DNA of 64,000 nt from Paraburkholderia haematera (GTDB taxonomy: Bacteria; Pseudomonadota; Gammaproteobacteria; Burkholderiales; Burkholderiaceae). A model generated the notes under the pieces. It worked only from the letters and a program-made list of their open reading frames with translations, had not been told where the DNA came from and did not search any database. A program made the position numbers and the translations under genes. Positions 45,838 through 55,431 of this stretch are shown here, one piece after another (the first letter of the stretch is position 1; each line of letters starts with the position of its first letter). The stretch spans positions 186,001-250,000 of the forward strand of contig NZ_CAJNBK010000007.1 in NCBI RefSeq assembly GCF_905220975.1. The letters run 5' to 3'.

Positions 45838-46773
45838 TCAACGTGCGGCACGAAGCTCGGCTGATTCCAGAAAGAAATCCCTGTTTCCCGCGAGGCGCGC
45901 AATCATGAAATCGATGAACGTCCTCACTCGCAGCGGCTGCTCGGTTCGATGGCGATAGTAAATGTAGACGGCTTCACGCTGGGTGACATGCTTCACGAGC
46001 AGCGGAACGAGCTGGCCACGCCTGATAGGCAAGGCCGCCGAGAAACTCCCGAGTTGCCCGATTGCGAGTCCAGCCAGCACGGCCTGGGCCTCCGCTTCCG
46101 TGTCATTGACGCACAAGGTCGTCGCAACGTCGCGATAGACGATCTCGTCACCGATCAGGAACTCCCACGGTGCCTGCTTGCCGGTATTCGCCCTCCGATA
46201 GCCGGTGCAACGGTGCTCTTCGAGCTCGTCAATGGTCCGCGGCGCGCCATGCCGTTCGATATAGGCAGGCGATGCGCAGACGATCAGTTGAATCGGTAAG
46301 AGTTGTCGCGCGATCGTACCGCCCGACGGCGGAGAACCGCCACGAAAGCCTACGTCGGCGCGATCGCTGACGAGGTCGGTGAAGTGGTCGTCGAACTGCA
46401 CATCCAGTTGCACATTCGGGTGCAATTCGGCGAATTCCAGAAAATATGGCCACAGCACAGTGTGGCCGACGGCTTTGGGCGCGCTTACCCGCAACGGCCC
46501 CGCAATCTCGTCTTTCGATCGCCGCGCATCGTCGAGGGCCGATGACAGGACGGCCAACGCCGGTCTCACGCTGTCCAGAAGACCCTGCCCCTCCTCAGTC
46601 AGGCTCAGCTTGCGTGTGGTTCGATGGAAAAGCCGAACCCCCAGCTCCTTTTCGAGCTGCATCACCGCGTGGCTCGCGGCCTGCGGCGAGATGCCCTGAT
46701 CCACGGCTGCCTTGCGCAGGCTTCCCAGCGCCGCAGCCCGGACGAATATCGTGATCGCGCGAACTTCGTTCAT
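45838..46773 (-). CDS. LysR-family regulator
   Basis: 311 residues from the ATG at 46773. Winged helix FVRAAALGSLRKAAVDQGISPQAASHAVMQLEKELGVRLFHRTTRKLSLTEEG at the N-terminus and a periplasmic-binding-type effector domain (CrgA-like branch: GPLRVSAP, DVGFRGG). Divergent from the SDR at 46890. Confidence 0.9.
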   Translation of the reverse strand: MNEVRAITIFVRAAALGSLRKAAVDQGISPQAASHAVMQLEKELGVRLFHRTTRKLSLTEEGQGLLDSVRPALAVLSSALDDARRSKDEIAGPLRVSAPKAVGHTVLWPYFLEFAELHPNVQLDVQFDDHFTDLVSDRADVGFRGGSPPSGGTIARQLLPIQLIVCASPAYIERHGAPRTIDELEEHRCTGYRRANTGKQAPWEFLIGDEIVYRDVATTLCVNDTEAEAQAVLAGLAIGQLGSFSAALPIRRGQLVPLLVKHVTQREAVYIYYRHRTEQPLRVRTFIDFMIARLAGNRDFFLESAELRAAR

Positions 46774-46889
46774 GGCCACTCGGATTAGCAAATAAAAATT
46801 GATTATCAGTCTACCGGGTGGTGGCTAGTTTGTGCCAATCCCTCCCCCTATGATTCGTTCACTTTCACTCGAATCGTAGGAGAAACATC

Positions 46890-47747
46890 ATGGTCAACCA
46901 CACAAACAATGGCTTCAAGCGCGTCTGGTTCATCACCGGCGCGTCGCGCGGCCTCGGCGCCCTGATCGCTCAGGCGGCTCTCGCTGACGGCAATGCGGTC
47001 GTTGCCACCGGCCGCAATGCCGCGGCGATCGCCGAGCGTTTAGGGCAATCGCCGGCACTCCTCCCCGTGGCACTGGACGTGACAAACGAAGCCCAGGCGA
47101 AGGCCGCGGTTCAAGCCGCAGTGGAACGATTCGGCCGTATCGACGTTCTGGTCAACAACGCAGGCTTCGGTTTGCTTGGCGCGATCGAGGAGTCCAGCGA
47201 TGCCGACGTGCGTCGCATGTACGACACGAACGTATTCGGCTTGCTGAATATCACACGCGCCGTTCTGCCGGTGATGCGCGCGCAACAGGCCGGCCACGTC
47301 ATCAATATGTCGTCGATCGGCGGCTATCGGTCCGTCGCCGGGTTCGGCGCCTATTGTTCGACCAAGTTCGCTGTCGAAGGCTTGACCGAGGCGTTGCACG
47401 CCGAACTGAAGCCGCTCGGTATTCACGCAACGGTCGTGGAGCCTGGATATTTCCGTACGGACTTCCTGGATGCGTCATCGCTCGTTGTTGCCCGCAACGT
47501 GATCGCCGACTATGACGAGACGTCGGGAAATGTTCGCCGGCTCGCTACCAGCCTGAACCACAACCAGCCGGGCAACCCGGAGAAGCTTGCGGCAGCCATG
47601 GTCGAACTGGCCGACGCACAAACGCCGCCGCTGCGGTTGGCGCTTGGCACCGACACGTTGAAGGCCATCGCTGAGAAGAACGCCTACGTTACGCAGGAAA
47701 CCGAAACGTGGAAGGCGTTGTCGGCATCGACTGATTTTTCTGTTTGA
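46890..47747 (+). CDS. Short-chain dehydrogenase/reductase
   Basis: 285 residues: TGASRGLGA near residue 17, NNAGFGLLG near 90, and the full catalytic set SSIGGY...YCSTK (Tyr and Lys present). Classical NAD(P)-dependent oxidoreductase of the retinol-dehydrogenase-like branch. Divergent from the LysR gene at 45838, its probable regulator. Substrate not predictable. Confidence 0.9.
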   Translation: MVNHTNNGFKRVWFITGASRGLGALIAQAALADGNAVVATGRNAAAIAERLGQSPALLPVALDVTNEAQAKAAVQAAVERFGRIDVLVNNAGFGLLGAIEESSDADVRRMYDTNVFGLLNITRAVLPVMRAQQAGHVINMSSIGGYRSVAGFGAYCSTKFAVEGLTEALHAELKPLGIHATVVEPGYFRTDFLDASSLVVARNVIADYDETSGNVRRLATSLNHNQPGNPEKLAAAMVELADAQTPPLRLALGTDTLKAIAEKNAYVTQETETWKALSASTDFSV

Positions 47748-48083
47748 TAGAGCGGGCTTGCGCGAGGCGATGATGGGGCGTCGCGCGCTCCGTAGCTGGG
47801 CGCCCCCAAGACCGGCCACGACCCTGCTCGCGGCCGGCACCGGGCGACAAGTCCTGATTCCCTGCTATGGACGTAACGAACCACGGCGCAACAGCATGCG
47901 ACCGTGATGGTGATGAGATTTGAACAGTACGTTACGGGGTTCCATGACAGGCAAAGTCGCACATCGAATTAATTTTGGGAACACGTCGCTGCGGCCTCAT
48001 TCCGTTGCTGTTTGGGCGCCACCAGTTTGCTCGGCACAGGCTTGCCGCGATTGCGTCCTCACGCAATCGCAGCCGCACCCCGC
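47748..48083. other. Convergent intergenic region
   Basis: 336 bases between two convergent genes. A perfect 10-bp hairpin (GCGATTGCGT/ACGCAATCGC, four-base loop) at 48047-48070 lies just past the stop of the 48084 gene but has no T-run. No other feature seen. Confidence 0.5.
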
Positions 48084-48743
48084 TCAGCGCCGCCACGACC
48101 CATGCGGCAATTCGACGTCCCGCTTCGCCGCGGCCAATCCTTCGACGATGCCCGTGCGATCCAGCGCAATGCAGTACACCGGTTTCGCACGCTCAAAGCG
48201 CCAACTGTCGGCCAGCGTCCCGGCGTCGACTGGATCGAAGCCGAACTGATCGAGCAGCCCGCTCACGACATGTTTGGCCTGCTGGTCGTCGCCGGCGAAC
48301 GGCAGCGCCCGGCGATTCGGGGTGCCGGCCGGCTTGCCGTCTGTTTCCAGGTCCTTCGCCAGAATCGCGTTGAAGGCCTTGACCACCCGGGCGCCCGGCA
48401 ACGCGGCGGCGAGCATCTGACTGGTGGTCGTCGAGCGACTGTCGAGCGCCTCGATGTGGCCATCGCGGTCGGGATAGTAGTTGCCCGTGTCGATCACGAT
48501 CTTCCCGTCGAGCGCCGCAACCGGCAGCGCATCAATGTTCATGAACGGCACGGCCACCACCACCACGTCGCCGAACTTCGCCGCCTCTTCTGCCGTGCCG
48601 AGCGCGCAGTGGATCGCTGAGGCCGTGCTGGTCAAGGTCCGCGGATCACGGGAATTGCTGATCATAACTTCGTGACCACCGTTCTTCGCGAGTGTCGCCA
48701 TCGCACGGCCGATAAAGCCGGCGCCAAGAATGCCTATCTTCAT
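48084..48743 (-). CDS. NADP-dependent F420-type oxidoreductase-like protein
   Basis: 219 residues with an N-terminal Rossmann motif (IGILGAGFIGRAMA) and SNSRDPRTL for NADP phosphate, then VVVAVPF and VIDTGNYYP. Matches the NADP oxidoreductase coenzyme F420-dependent domain family, which in non-F420 bacteria acts on unknown substrates. Divergent from the LysR gene at 48877. Confidence 0.88.
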   Translation of the reverse strand: MKIGILGAGFIGRAMATLAKNGGHEVMISNSRDPRTLTSTASAIHCALGTAEEAAKFGDVVVVAVPFMNIDALPVAALDGKIVIDTGNYYPDRDGHIEALDSRSTTTSQMLAAALPGARVVKAFNAILAKDLETDGKPAGTPNRRALPFAGDDQQAKHVVSGLLDQFGFDPVDAGTLADSWRFERAKPVYCIALDRTGIVEGLAAAKRDVELPHGSWRR

Positions 48744-48876
48744 GTTTCACACTCCGTATCTATCTGAGGATCGCCCCGTTGAGCGCATGCCCTGCGGTGA
48801 GAAACACTATTATTCAAAACTCCTTTAAGATAAATATGCGTAATCTGACGACTGTCGAAACCAGGAGTGGGGAATA

Positions 48877-49773
48877 ATGGACCGTTTGACCAGCATGGCC
48901 GTGTTCGTGAAAACGGCCGACAGCGGCTCGTTCGCCGCAGCCGCGCTCGCCTTCGGCATCTCCTCGCAGATGGCCGGCAAGCATGTCAGCACGCTGGAGG
49001 AACGCGTCGGCGCGCGGTTGCTCAACCGCACCACACGGCGCCAGAGCCTCACAGAGATCGGCCAGATTTTCTACGAACGCTGCAAGGCGCTGCTGGCGGA
49101 TGCCGAGGCGGCCGAATCGGTCGCGCAGGAGCTGTCGGCCTCGCCGCGCGGGCGTCTGCGCATCAACGCGCCGGTTACCTTCGGCACCTGCTGTCTCGCG
49201 CCGATGATCACGCGCTATCTGAAGGCTCATCCCGAGGTGCGGGTCGAATTGACGCTGACCGACCGCTTCGTCGATCTGATCGACGAAGGGTATGAAGCCG
49301 CGATCCGTCTCGGCCCGCTGTCGGATTCCTCGTTGATCGCGCGGCCGTTGATGCCGTACCGGCTGATCGCCTGCGCGTCGCCTGGCTACCTGGCCGAGCG
49401 CGGCGAGCCGCCCACACCGCAAGCGCTGGCGGAGCACGAGTGTCTAAGCTTCGTCTATACAAGCGTGCCGGTTCCTACCGAATGGCGTTTCGCCGATGCA
49501 CAAGGCGAACACGTGGTGCCGATCTCAGGCCGCTTTCAGGCCAACGACGTGAAAGCGCTGCTGGCCGCCGCCCTCAATGGCGGCGGCGTGATACTCGCGC
49601 CCGAAGAGGCGGTGAAAGACGAGATCGCTGCGGGCCGGCTGGTGCGCCTGCTTAACGGCTATCAAGCGCCCGTACGCCCCATGCATCTGGTGTTTCCGGC
49701 GAGCCGCGTGACCCCAAAGCTGCGCGCGTTCATCGACCAGGTGGTATCCGAATTCGGGCCGCACGCCGCGTGA
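48877..49773 (+). CDS. LysR-family regulator
   Basis: 298 residues. Winged helix TADSGSFAAAALAFGISSQMAGKHVSTLEERVGARLLNRTTRRQSLTEIG and an effector domain with GRLRINAP and IRLGPL, the CrgA/DhpR-like branch. Probably regulates the divergent oxidoreductase gene at 48084. Confidence 0.9.
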   Translation: MDRLTSMAVFVKTADSGSFAAAALAFGISSQMAGKHVSTLEERVGARLLNRTTRRQSLTEIGQIFYERCKALLADAEAAESVAQELSASPRGRLRINAPVTFGTCCLAPMITRYLKAHPEVRVELTLTDRFVDLIDEGYEAAIRLGPLSDSSLIARPLMPYRLIACASPGYLAERGEPPTPQALAEHECLSFVYTSVPVPTEWRFADAQGEHVVPISGRFQANDVKALLAAALNGGGVILAPEEAVKDEIAAGRLVRLLNGYQAPVRPMHLVFPASRVTPKLRAFIDQVVSEFGPHAA

Positions 49774-50068
49774 AATGAGCCGTCTGGCCAACCCGCCAGG
49801 CGCCCTCCACCGCCCGCCAATCTCCCCCCATTGACCGCTAGAATTGCCGGCTTTGCCCGCTTCGGGCGCGCGACAAGGCAAAATACGGGTCTTGCGCGCG
49901 CGGAACGCACCGCAAGACCGGATGAATCAGACCTCGGCGGCATACTGGCCGCCGACCCTCGCAAAGACGCATGACGACGGCCCAGCAAGCCAATCTGGCA
50001 CCTCGGGACCGTCGCGTGCGGCGCAGCCAGGACAGCTCGTCCTTTAACAGAGCCCCTCAGGAGCATTC

Positions 50069-50656
50069 ATGACCGATTCGAACCCGTCTTTCCTCGGCAG
50101 GATTTCACTTGCCGTCAGTACGTTTTTCAGCATTCTCGGCGATGGCGAATTCGCCGCCGGGGTGCTGCGTCTGCGCAAGGGTGGGGCCGCTGCCGCGAGC
50201 GCCGCACCTGCTCCCGCACCCGCGCCTGCCGCTGCACCGGCCCCCGCGCCGCAGCCGGCGCCCACGCTGAAAGAAGCAAGCCCGGACGCGGCACTCCAGC
50301 TGCTCGGCCTGCTGCAACGCGACGCGCGTTTCATCGATTTCGTCGAAGAAGACATCAAGGGCTATAGCGACGCCGACATCGGCGCCGCCGCGCGCCTCGT
50401 GCACGACGGCTGCCGCGCAACCCTGCGCGAGCATTTCACGATCCGTCCGGTGCGCGACGAAGCCGAAGGCAGCCGCGTGACGCTGGCCGAAGGTTTCGAC
50501 GCCACCTCGATTCGCCTGACCGGCAACGTCGTCGGCAAGGCGCCGTTTAACGGCAGCATCAGCCACCGCGGCTGGCGGGTCGACGAAGTCCGTCTGCCGA
50601 AGCTGAGCGGCAGCCACAACGCCCACGTGATCGCACCGGCCGAGGTGGAGCTATGA
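50069..50656 (+). CDS. DUF2760 protein
   Basis: 195 residues from the ATG at 50069 (AGGAG upstream). Residues 1-~28 are amphipathic (LGRISLAVSTFFSILGDGEFAAGVL), ~35-65 an Ala-Pro linker, and ~70-195 the DUF2760 domain with LQLLGLLQRDARFIDFVEEDI, YSDADIGAAARLVHDGCRATL and HRGWRVDEVRLP. The family is uncharacterised. Its stop overlaps the first Hsp70 start by four bases, so it is translationally coupled to two chaperone-like ATPases and likely works with them; whether as adaptor or substrate is unknown. Confidence 0.88.
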   Translation: MTDSNPSFLGRISLAVSTFFSILGDGEFAAGVLRLRKGGAAAASAAPAPAPAPAAAPAPAPQPAPTLKEASPDAALQLLGLLQRDARFIDFVEEDIKGYSDADIGAAARLVHDGCRATLREHFTIRPVRDEAEGSRVTLAEGFDATSIRLTGNVVGKAPFNGSISHRGWRVDEVRLPKLSGSHNAHVIAPAEVEL

Positions 50657-52503
50657 GCGACGCACGCTTCTCAATCGGCATCGACCTGGGCACGACGCAC
50701 TGCGCGCTGTCCTACGTGGACACCACGGCCAGCGACGGCGAAAAGACCGCCCAGGGCGTGCTGCCCGTCGCGCAGCTCACGGGCCCCGGCGCGATCGACA
50801 ATCTCGATCTGCTGCCCTCGTTCCTCTACCTGCCGCATCCGGACGAACTTGCCTCCGGCGACCTGTACCTGCCGTGGACCGGTCAACGCGAATTCGCGGT
50901 CGGCGAGTTCGCCCGCAGCCGCGGCGCGGCCACACCGATCCGGCTCGTGTCGAGCGCCAAGAGCTGGCTGTGCCATCCTGGCGTCGACCGTCGCGCGGCG
51001 ATTCTGCCGAACGACGCACCGCCTGAAGTCGCCCGCGTGTCGCCGCTCGAAAGCTCGGTGCGCTATCTGACGCATCTGCGCGAAGCTTGGGACCACGCGC
51101 ATCCGGACGCACCGTTCAGCCAGCAGGACATCACGGTGACGATCCCCGCATCGTTCGATCCGGCCGCGCGCGAATTGACCGCCGAAGCCGCCGAGGCCGC
51201 CGGTTACGGCCGCATGACGCTGCTCGAAGAACCGCAAGCCGCGCTGTATAGCTGGATTCAGAAGAGCGGCGGCCAGTGGCGCAAGCAGGTCAAGGTCGGC
51301 GACATCATTCTCGTGGTCGACGTGGGCGGCGGGACCACCGACCTCTCGCTGATCGCCGTGATCGAACGCGAAGGCAATCTCGAACTGCATCGCATCGCGG
51401 TCGGCGAACACATTCTGCTCGGCGGCGACAACATGGACCTCGCCCTCGCTCATGGGGTCGCGCGCAAGCTTGCAGCGCTTGGCACCCAGGCCGACGCGTG
51501 GCAACTGCGCGCCCTCACCTACGCGTGCCGCTCGGCCAAGGAAACGCTGCTCACCGACCCGTCGACCGATACCGTGCCGCTCGTCGTGCCGAGCCGCGGG
51601 TCGAAGCTGATCGGCGGTTCGATCCGCACCGAGCTCACGCGTGCGGAGTTGACCCAGACGATCCTCGAAGGGTTCTTCCCGCAGGTGGAGAGCGCGGCGC
51701 GTCCGGTGAGCCGTGCGCGGGCCGGTCTGACGCAACTCGGCCTGCCGTATGCGCAGGACGCGGGCATCACGCGGCATCTGGCGGCCTTCCTTGGCCGTCA
51801 GGTGGGTGCGCTCGCCGAACTCGAAGGCCTGCGCGATATCGCCACCGCAGAAGGCGCAAGCTTCCTGCATCCCACCGCTGTGCTTTTCAACGGCGGCGTG
51901 TTCAAGTCGCCGCTGCTGGTGGAGCGGATCATGGGCACGCTCAATGGCTGGCTCACCGCCGAAGGCGCGCCGCAAGCACGCCTGCTCGAAGGCGCGGATC
52001 TCGATCTCGCCGTCGCGCGCGGCGCGGCCTATTACGGCTATGTCCGGCGCGGCCAGGGCGTGCGCATTCGTGGCGGCACGGCACGCGCCTACTACATCGC
52101 AATCGAATCGGCGATGCCCGCCGTCCCCGGTCTCGAACCGCCCATACAGGCACTGTGCGTCGCTCCGTTCGGCATGGAGGAAGGCACGGACGCCGAACTG
52201 CCGGCGCAGGAATTCGGGCTGGTTGTCGGCGAGCCGGTGCATTTCCGCTTCTTCGGATCGTCGGTGCGCCGCCAGGATCAGGTCGGCACGCTGCTCGACT
52301 TCTGGGGTCCCGAGGAATTGCAGGAGCTGGAGGAAATCCAGGCGACGTTGCCGTCCGCTGGACGCACCGCCGGTGAAGTCGTGCCGGTGAAGCTGCATGC
52401 GCGTGTGACGGAAGCCGGCACGCTCGAACTCGAAGCCGTGCCGCGCGGCACCGACGAGCGCTGGAAGGTCGAGTTCGATGTGCGCGGCAGCGCCAATGCA
52501 TGA
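50653..52503 (+). CDS. Hsp70/DnaK-like protein 1
   Basis: 616 residues. The nucleotide-binding domain is clear: phosphate-1 motif SIGIDLGTTHCALSYV at the N-terminus, phosphate-2 VVDVGGGTTDLSLIAV near 225, and adenosine motif LFNGGVFKSPLLVERI near 415. The last ~130 residues form a shortened beta domain; the alpha lid of DnaK is not seen. Inserts such as the ASGDLYLPWTGQREFAVGEFAR segment set it apart from DnaK and HscA. Overlaps DUF2760 and the next Hsp70 by four bases each. Confidence 0.92.
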   Translation: MSDARFSIGIDLGTTHCALSYVDTTASDGEKTAQGVLPVAQLTGPGAIDNLDLLPSFLYLPHPDELASGDLYLPWTGQREFAVGEFARSRGAATPIRLVSSAKSWLCHPGVDRRAAILPNDAPPEVARVSPLESSVRYLTHLREAWDHAHPDAPFSQQDITVTIPASFDPAARELTAEAAEAAGYGRMTLLEEPQAALYSWIQKSGGQWRKQVKVGDIILVVDVGGGTTDLSLIAVIEREGNLELHRIAVGEHILLGGDNMDLALAHGVARKLAALGTQADAWQLRALTYACRSAKETLLTDPSTDTVPLVVPSRGSKLIGGSIRTELTRAELTQTILEGFFPQVESAARPVSRARAGLTQLGLPYAQDAGITRHLAAFLGRQVGALAELEGLRDIATAEGASFLHPTAVLFNGGVFKSPLLVERIMGTLNGWLTAEGAPQARLLEGADLDLAVARGAAYYGYVRRGQGVRIRGGTARAYYIAIESAMPAVPGLEPPIQALCVAPFGMEEGTDAELPAQEFGLVVGEPVHFRFFGSSVRRQDQVGTLLDFWGPEELQELEEIQATLPSAGRTAGEVVPVKLHARVTEAGTLELEAVPRGTDERWKVEFDVRGSANA

Positions 52504-55379
52504 CTGCGATGAAGCGCTACAGCGTCGGCATTGATCTCGGCACCAGTAACACGGTGCTGGCATACGCCGAGACGGGCTCGCAGGACATTCGTGTCTTCGG
52601 GATCGATCAGCTGGTCAGTCCCGGCGAAGTTGCCGCGCGGCCGCTCCTGCCCTCGGTGCGATATCACGCGGCGCCGGGCGAGCTGAGCGCGGGCGATTTG
52701 CAGTTGCCCTGGCGCACCGCGGACAGTTCGGACGGTAGCGCGCCAGGCCAGACGGATCAGCCTGTCGTGATCGGCAGGCTCGCGCGTGCGCTCGGTGGCC
52801 AGGTGCCGGGGCGGCTGGTGGCGAGCGCGAAGAGCTGGCTGTCGCACGCGTCGGTGGACCGGGTCGCGCCGATCCTGCCGTGGGGCGCCGCGGACGATGT
52901 CCGCAAGGTCTCGCCCGTCGAAGCCAGCGCAAGCTACCTGGCGCACGTGCGGGCGGCCTGGAATCTGCACTTTCCGGACGCGCCGCTCGAAGCGCAGGAC
53001 GTCGTGCTGACGGTGCCCGCTTCTTTCGACGAGGGTGCGCGAGCGCTGACCGTGGAAGCGGCACGCATGGCGGGCCTGCCCACGTTAAGGCTGCTGGAAG
53101 AGCCGCAGGCCGCGTTCTACGACTGGCTGTTCCATCATCGCGAGCGCCTTGCAACCGAACTGTCGGACACGCGGCTCGTGCTGATCTGCGACGTGGGCGG
53201 CGGCACCACCGACCTGACGCTGATCGAAGTCGGCATGCGCGACGGCGAGCCGGTGCTCACGCGGATCGGCGTGGGCAACCATCTGATGCTCGGCGGCGAC
53301 AACATGGATCTCGCGCTCGCGCATCGGGTCGAGGCGCGCTTGCCTCAAGCGGGCAACGAACGCACGCGTTTGTCGGCGGCGAGTCTGTCGCAACTGGTCG
53401 AGCGGTGCCGTGGCGCGAAAGAACAACTGCTCGGCCCGCACGCGCCGGAGTCCGCTTCGATCACGCTGCTCGGCGCGGGCTCGAAGCTGATCGGCGGCGC
53501 GCGTACGGCGCAGCTCACGCGTGAGGAAGTCGAGCAGATCATCGTCGACGGATTCTTTCCCGCTGTGGCATCGCACGAACGGCCCGGCAGGCCGCGCGGC
53601 GCGATCGTCGAGTTCGGCCTGCCCTATGCCACCGATGCGGCCGTCACGCGTCATATCGCAGCGTTTCTGAGTCGCTTTGCGGCGCAGTCGCGTAAGGCGC
53701 TCGGTTCTTCCGCGCATGCTTCCGATACGGGTGAAGGTCAGGACGAACCTCTGCCAGTCCCCGACACGCTGCTGCTGAACGGCGGCGTGTTTCGCGCTGA
53801 AGCGCTCACACAGCGCCTGTCCAGCACCCTGGGCACATGGCGGGGCAAGCCGCTCAACGTTCTGCACAACGACAATCCTGACGTCGCCGTGGCGCGCGGC
53901 GCCGTCGCTTATGCCCTCGCCCGCGCGGGCAAGGCGCCGAAAATCGGTGGCGGCTCGGCGCGCAGTTATTTCCTTGTGCTGGACGAAACCGGTGACGGCG
54001 AACGCGACACCGCGGCGGCGCAGCGCGGCATCTGCCTGCTGCCGCGCGGCACCGAAGAAGGCCGCGAGATTCGCATCGAAGACCGTACGTTCGCGCTGCG
54101 CCTCGGGCACCCCGTGCGTTTTCACCTCGCCTCTTCAAGCGCGGACACGATCTATCAACCCGGCGAACTAACCGACCTTGCGCAAGGCGACTTCGTCCGG
54201 CTGCCTCCGATCGCGACGATCGTACAACCGCGCGGCACGAGTACGGCGCGCGGCGAAACCGCGGTACAGATCGTCACCTCCCTCACGGAAGTCGGCACGC
54301 TCGACGTGCACTGCATCGAACTCGACAATCCGGCCGAGCGCTGGCTGCTCGAATTCCAGTTGCGCCGCGCAGACGGCCAGGTGAGCGCCCAGGTGAACCT
54401 GTCAGCGGATCCGGCGCAAGCCCGGCACCCCGCACTCGACGAAGCGATCGACCACATCGACCGATGCTTCGGCTCACGCGCGCAAAACGTCGACCCCAAA
54501 GAAGTCAAACGCCTGCGCTCGCAACTCGAGCATCTGCTCGGGCCACGCGAAGCTTGGAACAGCGCGCTGCTGCGCGAACTGTTCGGTGCGCTGTGGGAGC
54601 GCGCACGCCGCCGGCGGCGTTCGGCGGATCACGAACGGTTGTGGCTGAATCTCGCCGGTTACTGTGTGCGGCCGGGCTTCGGCTATCCGCTCGACGAATG
54701 GCGCGTCGAGCAGCTCTGGTCGCTCTTCGACGACGGCATTCAATACGTCAACGAAAGCCAGGTCTGGTCGGAATGGTGGACGCTCTGGCGCCGCGCGGCG
54801 GGCGGCCTCGACGAAAGCGCGCAACTGCGCGTGCTCGACGCGATGGCCTATCTGCAAACCGCCGCGCAATCGCGCCATAAGCTGCCGTTCGATGTGTCGA
54901 AGACCGGCTTCACCGACATGGTCCGGCTGAGCGCCTCGCTCGAACGCATTCCGGTCGAACGCAAGATCGAGCTCGGCGAGTCGGTGCTTACGCGCCTGAA
55001 GAAACCCGCGGAAAACCATCAGAGCTGGTGGGCAGTCGGGCGCATCGGTGCGCGGCGGCCGTTCTATGGCAGCGCGCATAGCGTCGTGCCGCCGGACATC
55101 GCGGCACTTTGGCTGAACACGATCCTCGCGCTCGACTGGAAAAAGGTTGACCCTGCGGCGTTCGCCGCCGTGCAGATCGCTCGCATGACCGGCGACCGCT
55201 CGCGCGACCTGCCCGAAGCACTGCGCCAGACGGTGGTGCGCAGGCTCGACGCGGCCAATGCGCCGCGCGCGTGGATCACCATGGTCAGCGAGACCGTGGA
55301 ACTCGACGATGCCGACGAAGGCCGCGTGTTCGGCGAATCGCTGCCCGCCGGGCTCAAGCTGATCGGGGCGGCACCATGA
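52500..55379 (+). CDS. Hsp70/DnaK-like protein 2 with DUF3731 extension
   Basis: 959 residues from the ATG at 52500. N-terminal Hsp70 ATPase with VGIDLGTSNTVLAYAE, VGGGTTDLTLIEV and LLNGGVFRAEAL, then a beta domain to ~620, and a C-terminal ~330 residues (DUF3731-like) rich in tryptophan and helix: VDPKEVKRLRSQLEHLLGPREAW, LWLNLAGYCVRPGFGYPLDEWR, NHQSWWAVGRIGARRP. This extension replaces the normal substrate lid. The second copy is related to the first over the ATPase, suggesting duplication and specialisation. Third gene of the coupled operon. Confidence 0.92.
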   Translation: MTAMKRYSVGIDLGTSNTVLAYAETGSQDIRVFGIDQLVSPGEVAARPLLPSVRYHAAPGELSAGDLQLPWRTADSSDGSAPGQTDQPVVIGRLARALGGQVPGRLVASAKSWLSHASVDRVAPILPWGAADDVRKVSPVEASASYLAHVRAAWNLHFPDAPLEAQDVVLTVPASFDEGARALTVEAARMAGLPTLRLLEEPQAAFYDWLFHHRERLATELSDTRLVLICDVGGGTTDLTLIEVGMRDGEPVLTRIGVGNHLMLGGDNMDLALAHRVEARLPQAGNERTRLSAASLSQLVERCRGAKEQLLGPHAPESASITLLGAGSKLIGGARTAQLTREEVEQIIVDGFFPAVASHERPGRPRGAIVEFGLPYATDAAVTRHIAAFLSRFAAQSRKALGSSAHASDTGEGQDEPLPVPDTLLLNGGVFRAEALTQRLSSTLGTWRGKPLNVLHNDNPDVAVARGAVAYALARAGKAPKIGGGSARSYFLVLDETGDGERDTAAAQRGICLLPRGTEEGREIRIEDRTFALRLGHPVRFHLASSSADTIYQPGELTDLAQGDFVRLPPIATIVQPRGTSTARGETAVQIVTSLTEVGTLDVHCIELDNPAERWLLEFQLRRADGQVSAQVNLSADPAQARHPALDEAIDHIDRCFGSRAQNVDPKEVKRLRSQLEHLLGPREAWNSALLRELFGALWERARRRRRSADHERLWLNLAGYCVRPGFGYPLDEWRVEQLWSLFDDGIQYVNESQVWSEWWTLWRRAAGGLDESAQLRVLDAMAYLQTAAQSRHKLPFDVSKTGFTDMVRLSASLERIPVERKIELGESVLTRLKKPAENHQSWWAVGRIGARRPFYGSAHSVVPPDIAALWLNTILALDWKKVDPAAFAAVQIARMTGDRSRDLPEALRQTVVRRLDAANAPRAWITMVSETVELDDADEGRVFGESLPAGLKLIGAAP

Positions 55380-55431
55380 GCAACCCGTACCGGCGCAACC
55401 CTGATTCCCCGCCCCCTGGCTGAACGCTCTG

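Noticed and set aside
48047..48070. Hairpin as a terminator of the 48084 gene
   Set aside because: The 10-bp stem is perfect but no T-run follows on either strand, so it is only noted.
50671..52563. 630-residue open frame opposite Hsp70-like 1
   Set aside because: Shadow of the Hsp70 gene in GC-rich DNA; it lacks any recognisable domain.
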